Source of the DNA: Actinomycetes bacterium
GTDB lineage: Bacteria > Actinomycetota > Acidimicrobiia > Acidimicrobiales > Aldehydirespiratoraceae
Length of the DNA stretch: 64,000 nucleotides
Direction of reading: 5' to 3'
NCBI GenBank assembly: GCA_024276495.1
Contig: JAJRXC010000083.1
Span: 1-64,000 of the forward strand
Shown: positions 8,735 through 16,911 of the stretch, in pieces
Layout: each line of letters begins with the position of its first letter
How positions within the stretch are numbered: position 1 is the stretch's first letter
Program-made: the position numbers and the translations under genes
The notes under the pieces: model-generated
Told to the model about the DNA's origin: nothing
The model's database searches: none
Seen by the model: the letters and a program-made list of their open reading frames with translations, nothing else

Positions 8735-9903
8735 CGTCCACCGGCCCGGACCCCGTCGGCGGCGCCCTCCACCACCGCGTCGACCATGGCGAGCACGTTC
8801 GCGGCCGGCACGTCGCTCATGACCGTGTGCACCGACGAGACCATGTAGCCGCCGTCGGCACCCAGGATCTCGACCACCCGGCGGACCTCGGCTCCGATCT
8901 CCGCCGGCGTGCCGTGCGGCAGGATGCGTTGGGTGTCGATCGCACCGCAGAACACCATCTTCTTGCCGTAGCGGTCACGCAGCGCCTCCAGGTTCGCCAT
9001 CTCACCGGCCGACGTCTGGATCGGGTTGAGGATGTCGATCCCCATCTCGACGAAATCGTCGATCAGCGGGAAGACGTCGCCATCGGTGTGAAAGAACAGC
9101 GCGGCGTCGGTGCGGGACCTGATGAACTCGATCCAGTCGGCATGGATCGGCTTGAGGACCCGGCGGTACATGTCCGGCGACATCAACAGGCTCTCCTGGG
9201 TGCCGAGGTCGTCGCCGATCTTGATGATGTCGACATTGGGGCCCAGCGCGTCGAGGAAGTTCCCCATCAGCTGCTTGCACACACCCTGGATCTTCCAGAG
9301 CAGTGCTTCGGTGAACTCGGGGAACATCACAATGTTCATGAGGAAAGTGTCCATCCCCTGCATGGCGAACGCCCGTTCGAGGGGGAACAGAAGCCACGGG
9401 GTGGCGATGATGGCGAACTCGTTGTCGTCGGCCAGTCGCTGCGCCTCCGAGGCGACGTGGGCCACCCGCGACGGATCGTCCATGTCGGGCCACGGGTGGG
9501 CCTCGATCTCCTCGATGGTCGTCGCCGACGCCAGCGGATGCACCATCGGGAACCACTCCCCGGGCCGAACCTCCTTCGCGCCGGACCCCCAGGAGTCGAC
9601 ATAGTCCGAGTGGGGTTCGCGGGTCCGGTTTCGTTCCCGCACCGCGTCGGGCTCGCGGTCGAGCACGCCGCGCACGTCGCTGTGGAGGCGCCGCATCGTC
9701 GCCTCGTCGATCGCCGCGGTCCCCAGCTCGGGCCACTCGTAGAGGTAGTCGTCGGGTGCGTCGATGCCGAGCAGGTCCTTCAACGCCCGATACGTCGACA
9801 TCTTGATGCCGGTGGCGTTGCTCACCCCGAGCACGATGGGGGGACGGTCCGGCGGCTCGTGGGCGATCGCCATCAGCACCCGTTCTCGTGGCGTGATCGT
9901 CAT
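8731..9903 (-). CDS. Uroporphyrinogen-decarboxylase-fold methyltransferase (MtaA/MtbA/CmuA-like)
   Basis: A 390-residue UroD-superfamily protein. The start MTITPRERVLMAIAHEPPDR is typical of corrinoid-dependent methyltransferases rather than heme-pathway HemE. Candidate metal-site residues are His in FFHTDGDVFPLID and Cys in MVFCGAIDTQRIL. It overlaps the corrinoid-protein gene by ATGA. Known relatives move a methyl group between the corrinoid protein and a thiol or folate acceptor, or demethylate a small substrate. The substrate cannot be read from sequence. ATG 9903 is chosen because homology starts there although the frame is open further upstream. Confidence 0.9.
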   Translation of the reverse strand: MTITPRERVLMAIAHEPPDRPPIVLGVSNATGIKMSTYRALKDLLGIDAPDDYLYEWPELGTAAIDEATMRRLHSDVRGVLDREPDAVRERNRTREPHSDYVDSWGSGAKEVRPGEWFPMVHPLASATTIEEIEAHPWPDMDDPSRVAHVASEAQRLADDNEFAIIATPWLLFPLERAFAMQGMDTFLMNIVMFPEFTEALLWKIQGVCKQLMGNFLDALGPNVDIIKIGDDLGTQESLLMSPDMYRRVLKPIHADWIEFIRSRTDAALFFHTDGDVFPLIDDFVEMGIDILNPIQTSAGEMANLEALRDRYGKKMVFCGAIDTQRILPHGTPAEIGAEVRRVVEILGADGGYMVSSVHTVMSDVPAANVLAMVDAVVEGAADGVRAGGR

Positions 9904-10000
9904 GGCGGCTCCCGCTCTCGAAGGATCAACGGGTCCACGTTCGATGGTCGGGTCGCCGACCGGCAGAGTCCAAGGTCCCGGCCGTTCGCCCCACCCGAGC

Positions 10001-10017
10001 GGGAGCAATACGCTCCC
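10001..10017 (+). promoter_or_regulatory. Inverted repeat spanning a leaderless -10 hexamer
   Basis: GGGAGC (10001-10006) and GCTCCC (10012-10017) form a perfect 6-bp dyad around AATAC. The hexamer TACGCT (10009-10014) sits inside it, 6 nt before ATG 10021. A repressor bound here would cover the -10 element. It could instead be a chance feature of GC-rich DNA. Confidence 0.4.
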
Positions 10018-10020
10018 CCC

Positions 10021-12168
10021 ATGGCGGACGAAGCCCCCGAGATCCTGCACCTGTTGAAGGCGGGTCGCATCCTGCAGTACCGCCAACAGAACGTGGCCCT
10101 CGTGTCCGCCGCGGAGGGAACCGAGTTCGACATCGGCTACGCCGAACGGTGGCTCGCCCCCGACCTCCGGGTCGCCGTCGGCGACGGCGCGATCGTGATC
10201 CTGTCGGACTCGCCCTACCGCCGGGTCGACCCCGTCCGCTACGCGACCGTCACCGCCGCCGCCGAACGGGGACGCAACGGCCTTCAGCTGACGATCAAGG
10301 TCGGCCCCTGGCCGGTGGTGGAGGACGAAGACGCCCTCACGGCGCCATTGCGCGCGCACCCGACCCAGCCGCCCTACTTCGCCTGGCGCACCCGAACCGA
10401 GGGCCTGCGGCCGCCCCGCTCCGATCACGAGGCCCGCGAGGCGTGGCGCGACGCCGTCGACCGTCTCCGGGGCAACAACTTCTACGCCGACTCCAGCTTC
10501 GCCCGCGTCGTGCGGGTGCTCGACCCGCACGGTCACGAGGTCCGCGAGCGATCGCTCGAGCTCGGCCAGATCGCGACCGCGGTGCTCGAGGTGCGCTCAC
10601 CGGGCGGCGGCGACCATCTCCACTCGGTCCTCGTCGACTCCGACCCGCCCGGGGCCGCGGTCGGCGGCATCGAAGGAGAGCGAACCGACCAGGAATCCCA
10701 CCTCCACGTGCCGGTCCGCCCGCTCGCCGCCGGGTCGCATTCCGTGGAGCTCTCCTTTGTTCCCGAGCCGCTTCTCTCGAGCCGGATCTCGTTCACGATC
10801 GAGGCCCACAAGGCGGTCGTCGCCCCCACCCCGCCGCCGGCAACCACGGCCTCGGGCGCAGCGTCGGCCCCGGCGACCGATCCCGGACTCGTGCAGGCGC
10901 TGGCCGAACGCCTTCGCCGCATCGACGCGGTCGAACCGACCCAATGGCTGAACCTCCTCCAGGACCATGTTCTTCCGCTCGCCCCCGACGACCCCGTCAT
11001 CACCTCCATGACCGCCGAGGCGGCCTACGACATCGAAGAGTGGGAGACGGTCATCGAGCTGCTCCACGACCCGTCGCGGTTCCGCACCGGCGACGCGTTT
11101 CGGGCCTTGACCGCCGGCTTGCACTACGGGCTCCCGACCGATGTCGCGGGCCTGCTCCGGGAGATCGACTTCGGGGTGGAGTCCAACGTGGCCCGTCTCG
11201 CCAAGGAGCTTCCCCGGCTGCCCGACGGCGCGATCCGGGACATCGCCGAGGTCATCCTCGACGAGCTCGCCGGAAAGGAGGTGCTCGACCGGCTGCTCCC
11301 CGACGTGTTCCTACGCCTCCGCGACGATCTGGCGTTGCGCGTCGCCATCGAATGCGCCCCGGCCGATCCCGACGCGTGGCTCGATCGGGCGCTGCGGCGC
11401 TGGCCCGACCCCCACCGGATGCCCGACACGGCCCTCGCCGAGATCCTCACGTGGGACATCAACACCGCCGCGCTGGCCCCGTACGTCAGAGAGGCGATCG
11501 AACAACACGTCGATGCCGGCGAGGTCGACGAGGTGCTCGAGCTCGACGAACGGGCCCGCGCACTGCTCCCCCGGATCGAACAGGTCCGGCTCCGGGCCGC
11601 GACCGCCCGACTCTTCTTCGACCACGAGGGCACCGTCGACACCGCCCGCGGCCTGCTGCTCGCCGCGGTCGCCGAGGCCGCCGGTCTCGGCGATCCCGAC
11701 CTCGCCGCCGAGTTGGCGTTCACGATGCGCGAGCGGTGGCCGGCCGGCGAGGACGAGACGATCGACGCCGCCGTCGACGGGCTGCGCGCCGTGCTCGACG
11801 ACCTCGTCGACTTCCAGGAATGGCGGGAGAAACGCGACCACGACGCCGCCGAGGCGCTGCGACCATCGGTCAACGGCAAGGTCCTCCACATCGTCGGTGG
11901 ACGGCGCCGGCGCTGGGCCGACGCGCTCGAAACCGACCTCGGCCTCAAGGACCTGCGCTGGCACGAGAGCGAGAAACGCAAACCGCCATCGCTCGACTGG
12001 GCCGGCGCGGTCGATCCCGACCGCGACCTCGTGGTGCTGATCTGGACCCACTGCGGCCATGCCACCAGTCAGGGGCTCGACGTGGCCGGGGTCGACTACC
12101 GACCGGCCACGTGGAGTCGCGCATCGATTCTCGACGCCGTGCGCGAGGCGATCAGCGCCTCAGTGTGA
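10021..12168 (+). CDS. Large protein with C-terminal DUF2325-like domain
   Basis: A 715-residue protein without signal peptide or membrane segment. Residues about 1-120 are a conserved-looking N-terminal domain. About 150-270 looks like a beta-sandwich (LEVRSPGGGDHLHSVLVDSD, AAGSHSVELSFVPEPL). An Ala/Pro linker follows, then a long alpha-helical solenoid (about 300-600) of acidic repeats. The last ~95 residues match the DUF2325 pattern: VLHIVGGRRRRWADALETDL, DRDLVVLIWTHCGHATSQGL. DUF2325 proteins are small and poorly understood; fusion to a 600-residue solenoid is unusual. A possible operator covers its promoter. The 3' end overlaps the convergent ACT gene by 9 bp. Confidence 0.75.
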   Translation: MADEAPEILHLLKAGRILQYRQQNVALVSAAEGTEFDIGYAERWLAPDLRVAVGDGAIVILSDSPYRRVDPVRYATVTAAAERGRNGLQLTIKVGPWPVVEDEDALTAPLRAHPTQPPYFAWRTRTEGLRPPRSDHEAREAWRDAVDRLRGNNFYADSSFARVVRVLDPHGHEVRERSLELGQIATAVLEVRSPGGGDHLHSVLVDSDPPGAAVGGIEGERTDQESHLHVPVRPLAAGSHSVELSFVPEPLLSSRISFTIEAHKAVVAPTPPPATTASGAASAPATDPGLVQALAERLRRIDAVEPTQWLNLLQDHVLPLAPDDPVITSMTAEAAYDIEEWETVIELLHDPSRFRTGDAFRALTAGLHYGLPTDVAGLLREIDFGVESNVARLAKELPRLPDGAIRDIAEVILDELAGKEVLDRLLPDVFLRLRDDLALRVAIECAPADPDAWLDRALRRWPDPHRMPDTALAEILTWDINTAALAPYVREAIEQHVDAGEVDEVLELDERARALLPRIEQVRLRAATARLFFDHEGTVDTARGLLLAAVAEAAGLGDPDLAAELAFTMRERWPAGEDETIDAAVDGLRAVLDDLVDFQEWREKRDHDAAEALRPSVNGKVLHIVGGRRRRWADALETDLGLKDLRWHESEKRKPPSLDWAGAVDPDRDLVVLIWTHCGHATSQGLDVAGVDYRPATWSRASILDAVREAISASV

Positions 12169-12540
12169 TTCGAGGGCGGCCCGGGCGCCGGCGAGGTCGT
12201 CGGCCCCGACGACGAGCCGGGTGGACGTGGCGAGGTAGGCCAGGTCGACGTTTACCCCGGCGTCGCCGAGGATGCTGCCGATCTCACCGAGCACCCCCGG
12301 TCGATCCTCGACCGGGACGACCATGACCTCCTCGTCGGCCGCCACCTCGATCCCGACCCGGGCCAGGGCGGTGAAGGCCGCCTCGGCATCGTCGACCAAC
12401 AGGTGCACTATCGCCCGGGACCCGCCACACGTCGTGGCACACATGCCTTCGATGTTGACGTCCGCCGCACCGAGGGCCCGTCCGAGGCGGGCCAGCTCCC
12501 CTGCGGTGTCGGACAATTCGATCGTCAGGTCGGTCGTCAT
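12160..12540 (-). CDS. Tandem ACT-domain protein
   Basis: A 126-residue protein made of two ACT-like domains: residues about 1-60 (LTIELSDTAGELARLGRALG, IEGMCATTCGG) and about 68-126 (VMVVPVEDRPGVLGEIGSIL, GVNVDLAYLATSTRLVVGAD). ACT domains bind amino acids or other small ligands and usually regulate an attached enzyme; here no enzyme is fused. GAGAGGG about 10 nt upstream supports ATG 12540. The ligand is unknown. Confidence 0.85.
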   Translation of the reverse strand: MTTDLTIELSDTAGELARLGRALGAADVNIEGMCATTCGGSRAIVHLLVDDAEAAFTALARVGIEVAADEEVMVVPVEDRPGVLGEIGSILGDAGVNVDLAYLATSTRLVVGADDLAGARAALESH

Positions 12541-12631
12541 CGGGCATCACCCTCTCGTTTCACGATCATCGCGCCGAAACCCGACGCGAACCAGTGTCGG
12601 CGCGGCGTCGCCGGTCGAGCCCGACTCGCGC

Positions 12632-13282
12632 TCAGCCTCCGCCCAGCCGACGCGACAGACGATCGGATCCGGCCTCGAATCCCGGAAGCTGGACCTCGAG
12701 GGCACCGGCCTTCGCAGCGGCGAGCTCGACGACGATCGCCTCCACCTCGGCCCAGTTGCGGGCCCGATGGCCACCGAACTCCCGGTTGTAGGGCTGGTCG
12801 AACACGATCACGTCGTTGCCTTCGGCCCGCAGCTCCTCCACGTTGTGGGGCGCATCATCGACATAGCAATCGGCCTCCACCTCGGGTTTCGCGCCGAGGA
12901 AGCAGATGTCGCGGTAGGGGATGCGTTGTTCGTCGAGCCAGGTGACGGTGTCGGCGATCGCCGCCGCGTGGCCCCAGTTGACATAGAGGCGATGGGTGAC
13001 GATGCGGATCCACACCCCCGCGTCGGAAAGCCGCCACAGCGCGTCCGCGGCGCCGTCGACCACCGGCAGCGTCGCCAGCATGCGCAGGTCGGCGACGGCG
13101 AGGCGATGGAGACGATTGAACTCCTCGATGCTCAACCCCCACTCGTGGAAGTCCCAGGATCGCTCGTCGGGCAGCGAGTCGGGGTCCACTCCCCGGTCGT
13201 CGGCCACCACCTGGCGAAAGCCCGCGGTGTAGTCCGCCACGACGCCGTCGAGGTCCACGCCGCAAACGAAAGGCCGAGTCAT
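12632..13282 (-). CDS. 5'(3')-nucleotidase, NT5C-like HAD phosphatase
   Basis: A 216-residue HAD-superfamily hydrolase. Motif I is GVDLDGVVADYT (nucleophile and acid/base Asp), motif II IVTHR, motif III a Lys in FLGAKPEVEAD, and motif IV DCYVDDAPHNVEEL. This matches the NT5C family that dephosphorylates (deoxy)nucleoside monophosphates. Start ATG 13282 lies 26 bp from the start of a divergent paralogue, so the two promoters must overlap. It is near a phosphonate-type transporter, which would fit phosphate scavenging (inference). Confidence 0.87.
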   Translation of the reverse strand: MTRPFVCGVDLDGVVADYTAGFRQVVADDRGVDPDSLPDERSWDFHEWGLSIEEFNRLHRLAVADLRMLATLPVVDGAADALWRLSDAGVWIRIVTHRLYVNWGHAAAIADTVTWLDEQRIPYRDICFLGAKPEVEADCYVDDAPHNVEELRAEGNDVIVFDQPYNREFGGHRARNWAEVEAIVVELAAAKAGALEVQLPGFEAGSDRLSRRLGGG

Positions 13283-13308
13283 GCATCGAGGGTGCCACAG
13301 ATGGCACA

Positions 13309-13896
13309 GTGCACGTCGTGCGATCGCTACGACTCGGAATCGATCTCGACGGCGTCGTCGCCGACTTCAACGCGGGATGGACCGCCCGCTACAACCGCGA
13401 CTTCCCCGACCGGATCGACCGCGACCTCACCACCGCCGACGTCACCGAATGGGACGCGCCGACGGTGTTGAGCCACTTCGCGACGATGTCGGAGTTCTGG
13501 AAGTGGGCCGAGACCTGCGCGGAGGGCCGCAGCCTGTTCGCCGGTCTCGAGCCCTACCCGGGCGCGATCGAGGCCCTCGAACGACTCCGGGCCGACGGGC
13601 ACCATGTCGTCATCCTCACGACGAAGCCCCATTTCTCGATCCACGACACCTACGACTGGCTGGCCCGACACAAGGTACCGTCCACCGAGATCCACATTCT
13701 CGACGACAAGACCCGCGTCGAGTGCGACGTCTATCTCGATGACGGCGTGCACAATCTCGAAGCCCTCGTCGCCGCCCACCCCCGCTCGACCGTGTGCCGC
13801 TACGTGCGGCCCTGGAACACCTCTGTCCCGGGGACCATCGACATCCGCGACTGGAACCAGTTCACCGAGGCGGTTCGCACCCATGCGCGTACATGA
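13309..13896 (+). CDS. 5'(3')-nucleotidase, NT5C-like HAD phosphatase (paralogue)
   Basis: A 195-residue HAD hydrolase with the same motif set as its divergent neighbour: GIDLDGVVADFNAGW (motif I), VVILTTKPH (II), ILDDKTRVECDVYLDDGVHN (III and IV). It lacks the C-terminal extension of the neighbour. GTG 13309 is used; GTG 13318 is equally possible, and neither has a Shine-Dalgarno sequence. Head-to-head paralogues suggest an inverted duplication followed by divergence. Confidence 0.85.
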   Translation: MHVVRSLRLGIDLDGVVADFNAGWTARYNRDFPDRIDRDLTTADVTEWDAPTVLSHFATMSEFWKWAETCAEGRSLFAGLEPYPGAIEALERLRADGHHVVILTTKPHFSIHDTYDWLARHKVPSTEIHILDDKTRVECDVYLDDGVHNLEALVAAHPRSTVCRYVRPWNTSVPGTIDIRDWNQFTEAVRTHART

Positions 13897-13963
13897 AGGC
13901 CGCGCGAGCAGTTGCGCGACCGAGTCGCTACTGTCGCGGGCACAACTCTTCCTGGAGGGAACC

Positions 13964-15202
13964 ATGACAAAGACGATGCTGCGCATTCTTGCGCTGTTGA
14001 TGTCGTTCGCACTGTTCGCCGCCGCGTGTGGCAACGACAGCGACGACGACGCCACACCGGCCGACACCGACGAGGGCGCCGACGACGGCGGCGACGAGAT
14101 GGCCGACGACGAGATGGCCGACGACGAGATGACCGATGAAGAGATGGCGGCCATGGACGATGAGGAGATGGCCGACGACGAGATGTCCGACGAGGAGATG
14201 GCGGACATGGAGATGGCCGACTGGCCGGACAAGATCGTCTTCGGGTTCGTGCCGAGCCAGGAGCAGGATTCGCTCCAAGACGACATCCAGCCCTTCATCG
14301 ACGTGCTGCAGGACGCGCTCGGCATCGAAGTCGAGGGCATCGTGACCACCGACTACACCGGCCTCGTCACGGCGATGGGCACCGGGAGCGCCGATCTCGG
14401 CGCGTTCGGACCGTTCGCCTACACCCTCGGCACCGACCAGTTTCCCGGTCAGATCGAAGCCCTGATCCAGTCGGGCCGTTTCGGTTCGTTCACCTACCAC
14501 GGTCAGTGGTTCACCAACGACCCGTCGATCTGCCCCGAACCGCCCGTCCCCGGCACTTCGCTGGAGAACGGACCCGACGGCGAGATCGTCCAGGTCGACG
14601 CCCTCGATGCCGTCGCCTTGCAGGTCGGCGTGTTCTTCGGCGATGACGGCAAGGCCCAGGGCGAGACGACCGACGACGGCGCGGTGATCAGCCCCGGCTC
14701 CAGCTGCATCGGCAGCCTCGACTCCGTGGTCGGCCGGGAAGTGGCCTTCACCAGCGAGTCGTCGACGTCGGGCTACCTGTTCCCGTCGCTGGATCTGACC
14801 AACGCGGGCATCGATCCGGTCGAGGACATCACCCCCCGCTTCCTCGGTGGGCACGACGCCTCCGTCACCGCGGTCTACAACGGCGACGCCACCATCGGCC
14901 TCTCGTTCGATGACGCCCGCCGGACCATCCGCAAGGAGAACCCCGACGTGGGCGAGAAGGTCATCGTCTTCTCGATCACCGATGAGATCCCCAACGACGT
15001 CGTCGCCGTCCGAAGCGAGCTTCCCGACTCGTTGAAGGACGCCATCTACACCGCGGTCGAGGAGTTCCTCGCGACCGACGAGGGCGAAGCGATCTTCGAC
15101 GAGATCTACGGCTGGACCGACATCCGTCGGGCCGACGAAGCCGACTTCGACATCGTGCGCGAAGCCTCCCAGACCCTCGGCATCACCGAGCCCCCCGGCT
15201 GA
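13964..15202 (+). CDS. phnD: Phosphonate-type ABC transporter substrate-binding lipoprotein
   Basis: A 412-residue PhnD-family binding protein. ATG 13964 has GGAGGG about 5 nt upstream. A signal peptide ends at the lipobox FAAACG, so it is a lipoprotein. Residues about 25-90 are an extremely acidic Met-rich linker. The binding domain then starts with DKIVFGFVPSQEQD and includes TGSADLGAFGPFAYTLG and the typical VAFTSESSTSGYLFP. It delivers the ligand to the PhnE permeases encoded downstream. Phosphonate, phosphite or phosphate cannot be told apart; no C-P lyase or phosphonatase gene is in the window. Confidence 0.92.
   Translation: MTKTMLRILALLMSFALFAAACGNDSDDDATPADTDEGADDGGDEMADDEMADDEMTDEEMAAMDDEEMADDEMSDEEMADMEMADWPDKIVFGFVPSQEQDSLQDDIQPFIDVLQDALGIEVEGIVTTDYTGLVTAMGTGSADLGAFGPFAYTLGTDQFPGQIEALIQSGRFGSFTYHGQWFTNDPSICPEPPVPGTSLENGPDGEIVQVDALDAVALQVGVFFGDDGKAQGETTDDGAVISPGSSCIGSLDSVVGREVAFTSESSTSGYLFPSLDLTNAGIDPVEDITPRFLGGHDASVTAVYNGDATIGLSFDDARRTIRKENPDVGEKVIVFSITDEIPNDVVAVRSELPDSLKDAIYTAVEEFLATDEGEAIFDEIYGWTDIRRADEADFDIVREASQTLGITEPPG
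14093..14221 (+). repeat. Degenerate tandem repeat coding for an Asp/Glu-Met linker
   Basis: About 129 bp of imperfect repeats built on GACGAGATGGCCGAC, coding for runs such as DEMADDEMADDEMTDEEM inside the PhnD-like lipoprotein just after the lipidated Cys. The repeats are in frame and would lengthen or shorten the tether by slippage. Methionines recur every 4-7 residues. Confidence 0.85.
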
Positions 15203-15241
15203 TCTGCGGTAGGGAAACGCAACCGCACAACCCGTGGTCTC

Positions 15242-15273
15242 CGGCTGCGGTCCGCTTCGGCGGGCCGCAGCCG
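15242..15273 (+). terminator. 14-bp stem with TTCG loop between phnD and phnC
   Basis: Positions 15242-15255 pair with 15260-15273 over 14 bp (one G-T wobble) around TTCG, giving the exceptionally stable C(UUCG)G tetraloop in RNA. It lies 40 bp after the phnD stop and 41 bp before phnC, with no T-tract. It may act as an attenuator or 3'-end protector that keeps binding-protein mRNA above permease mRNA. Confidence 0.72.
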
Positions 15274-15313
15274 TGAGGGCCCGCCCCGACTCACGGACTC
15301 GCGAGGCAGTCAG

Positions 15314-16087
15314 ATGATCGAACTCAAGAACGTGTCCGTCACCTACCGGGGCGGGGTGAAAGCACTTCGCAACCTCGATCTCACGATCGACGACGGCGAG
15401 TTCGTGGTCGTCGTCGGTCTTTCCGGCGCCGGCAAGTCCACCCTTTTGCGGGTCCTCAACGGCCTCGTCCCCGCCACCGAGGGGTCCGCCAAGGTCGACG
15501 GCATCGAGGTCGTCGGCGCGTCCAACGCCACGCTGCGCATGGTTCGATCCCGCATCGGCATGATCTTCCAGACCTTCAACCTGGCCGAGCGCACCACCGT
15601 GCTCAACAACGTGTTGATGGGTCGTCTGGCCATGGTGCCGTCGTGGCGATCGACCTTCGGCCTGTGGCCGGCCGCCGACCGGGAGATCGCGATGCAGGCC
15701 CTCGAACGGGTCGGCATCGTCGAGAAGACCTACGTCCGGGCATCGAATCTCTCCGGTGGCCAACAACAACGGGTCGGCATCGCCCGGGCCCTCGCCCAAC
15801 AGCCGACCCTGATGCTGGCCGACGAGCCGGTCGCCGCGCTCGATCCGGTGACCAGCCGACAGGTGATGGGCGACCTGGCCCGGATCAACAGCGACCTGGG
15901 CATCACCACCCTCATCAACCTGCACTTTCTCGACCTCGCCCAGGAGTACGGGCGACGACTCATCGGCCTGCGCGACGGCGAGTTGGTGTTCGACGGCGAC
16001 ATCGCCGACGTCGACGACGACACCTTCCGCGAGATCTACGGACGGTCGATCACCGCCGGCGACGTGCTCGCCGACACCGACACGTGA
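15314..16087 (+). CDS. phnC: Phosphonate-type ABC transporter ATP-binding protein
   Basis: A 257-residue ABC ATPase of the PhnC family. Walker A is GLSGAGKSTLLR, the Q-loop lies in IGMIFQTFNLAERTTV, the signature is LSGGQQQRVGIARAL, Walker B is LMLADEPVAALDP and the switch His is in INLHFLDLAQEYG. The NVLMGRLA segment is typical of the phosphonate group. The stop overlaps the start of the first permease (GTGA). It energises uptake with the two permeases encoded downstream. Confidence 0.94.
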   Translation: MIELKNVSVTYRGGVKALRNLDLTIDDGEFVVVVGLSGAGKSTLLRVLNGLVPATEGSAKVDGIEVVGASNATLRMVRSRIGMIFQTFNLAERTTVLNNVLMGRLAMVPSWRSTFGLWPAADREIAMQALERVGIVEKTYVRASNLSGGQQQRVGIARALAQQPTLMLADEPVAALDPVTSRQVMGDLARINSDLGITTLINLHFLDLAQEYGRRLIGLRDGELVFDGDIADVDDDTFREIYGRSITAGDVLADTDT

Positions 16088-16911
16088 CCGCCGACTCGTC
16101 GGCCCCCGAACCGGCTGCACCTGGCGGGCCCGGCGGGCGCCCGAAGAAGCCCCGCCGAAAGCCACTCACGCTCGTCGTCGTGGTCGGTCTGGTCCTGTGG
16201 ACCTGGTTCACGGGTCGCCAGGTCGGCTTCGACCTCACGACCTTCATCGATCTCTGGACCAACCCGCTGTGGGAGAAGTTCTGGCCCGTGCCGTGGGAGT
16301 GGGTGCTCGACCGCGACAACGTGATCGACCCGCTCGTCGAGACCTTCCAGATCGCCGTGGTCGCCACCGTCGTCGGCTGCGGCCTGGCCTTGCCCGTCTC
16401 GTTCGCCATGAGCCGCCTCACGACCCCCAACGGTGGCACCTACTGGGTCACTCGGGTCGTCATGAACATCGTCCGGGCCGTGCCCGACCTGTTCTGGGCG
16501 AAGCTGCTGGTCACGGCGGTCGGCATCGGCGCGTTCGCCGGCACCTGGGCGCTGTCGATCTTCTCGTTGGCGGTCATGGTCAAGTTGTTCTCGGAGACCA
16601 TCGACGGGGCCGATCCGCGACCGCTCGAGGCCGCGAGAGCCGCGGGCGGCCGTCATGTCCCGTCGGTGCGGGCCGGCGTGTTGCCCACCGTCTTGCCGTC
16701 GTACGTCGCCTACTCGCTCTACATCTTCGAGCTCAACATCCGCGCATCGATCGTGCTCGGCCTGGTCGGGGCCGGTGGCATCGGCCGGGTGATCGAGGCG
16801 CAGCGCCAGTACTTCCGCTTCGGCCGGATCCTGGGCGTCCTGCTCATCATCTTCGTGGTGGTGTTCGTGATCGAGCAGATCAGCGTCGCGCTGCGGCGGA
16901 GGCTCGTCTGA
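16084..16911 (+). CDS. phnE: Phosphonate-type ABC transporter permease 1
   Basis: A 275-residue permease. GTG 16084 overlaps the phnC stop, and upstream codons in this frame lie inside phnC. After a basic N-terminus it has about six membrane helices and the inner-membrane transport EAA-type loop (ETIDGADPRPLEAARAAGG). The segment IVRAVPDLFWAKLLVTAVG is diagnostic of PhnE-type permeases. It shares a TGATG junction with the second permease, so the channel is probably a heterodimer of the two. Confidence 0.92.
   Translation: MTADSSAPEPAAPGGPGGRPKKPRRKPLTLVVVVGLVLWTWFTGRQVGFDLTTFIDLWTNPLWEKFWPVPWEWVLDRDNVIDPLVETFQIAVVATVVGCGLALPVSFAMSRLTTPNGGTYWVTRVVMNIVRAVPDLFWAKLLVTAVGIGAFAGTWALSIFSLAVMVKLFSETIDGADPRPLEAARAAGGRHVPSVRAGVLPTVLPSYVAYSLYIFELNIRASIVLGLVGAGGIGRVIEAQRQYFRFGRILGVLLIIFVVVFVIEQISVALRRRLV

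Noticed and set aside
14093..14221. Possible CRISPR-like array from regular repeats
   Set aside because: No spacers; repeats are contiguous, in frame and code for an acidic linker.
15242..15273. Classical intrinsic terminator ending the phnD transcript
   Set aside because: There is no T-tract and phnC lacks a clear promoter of its own after the hairpin, so complete termination would silence the transporter.
13928..16165. A 745-codon open frame on the minus strand across phnD and phnC
   Set aside because: It lies entirely antisense to clear phnD/phnC/phnE homology, and its translation is low-complexity Gly/Asp/Val as expected of a shadow frame in GC-rich DNA.
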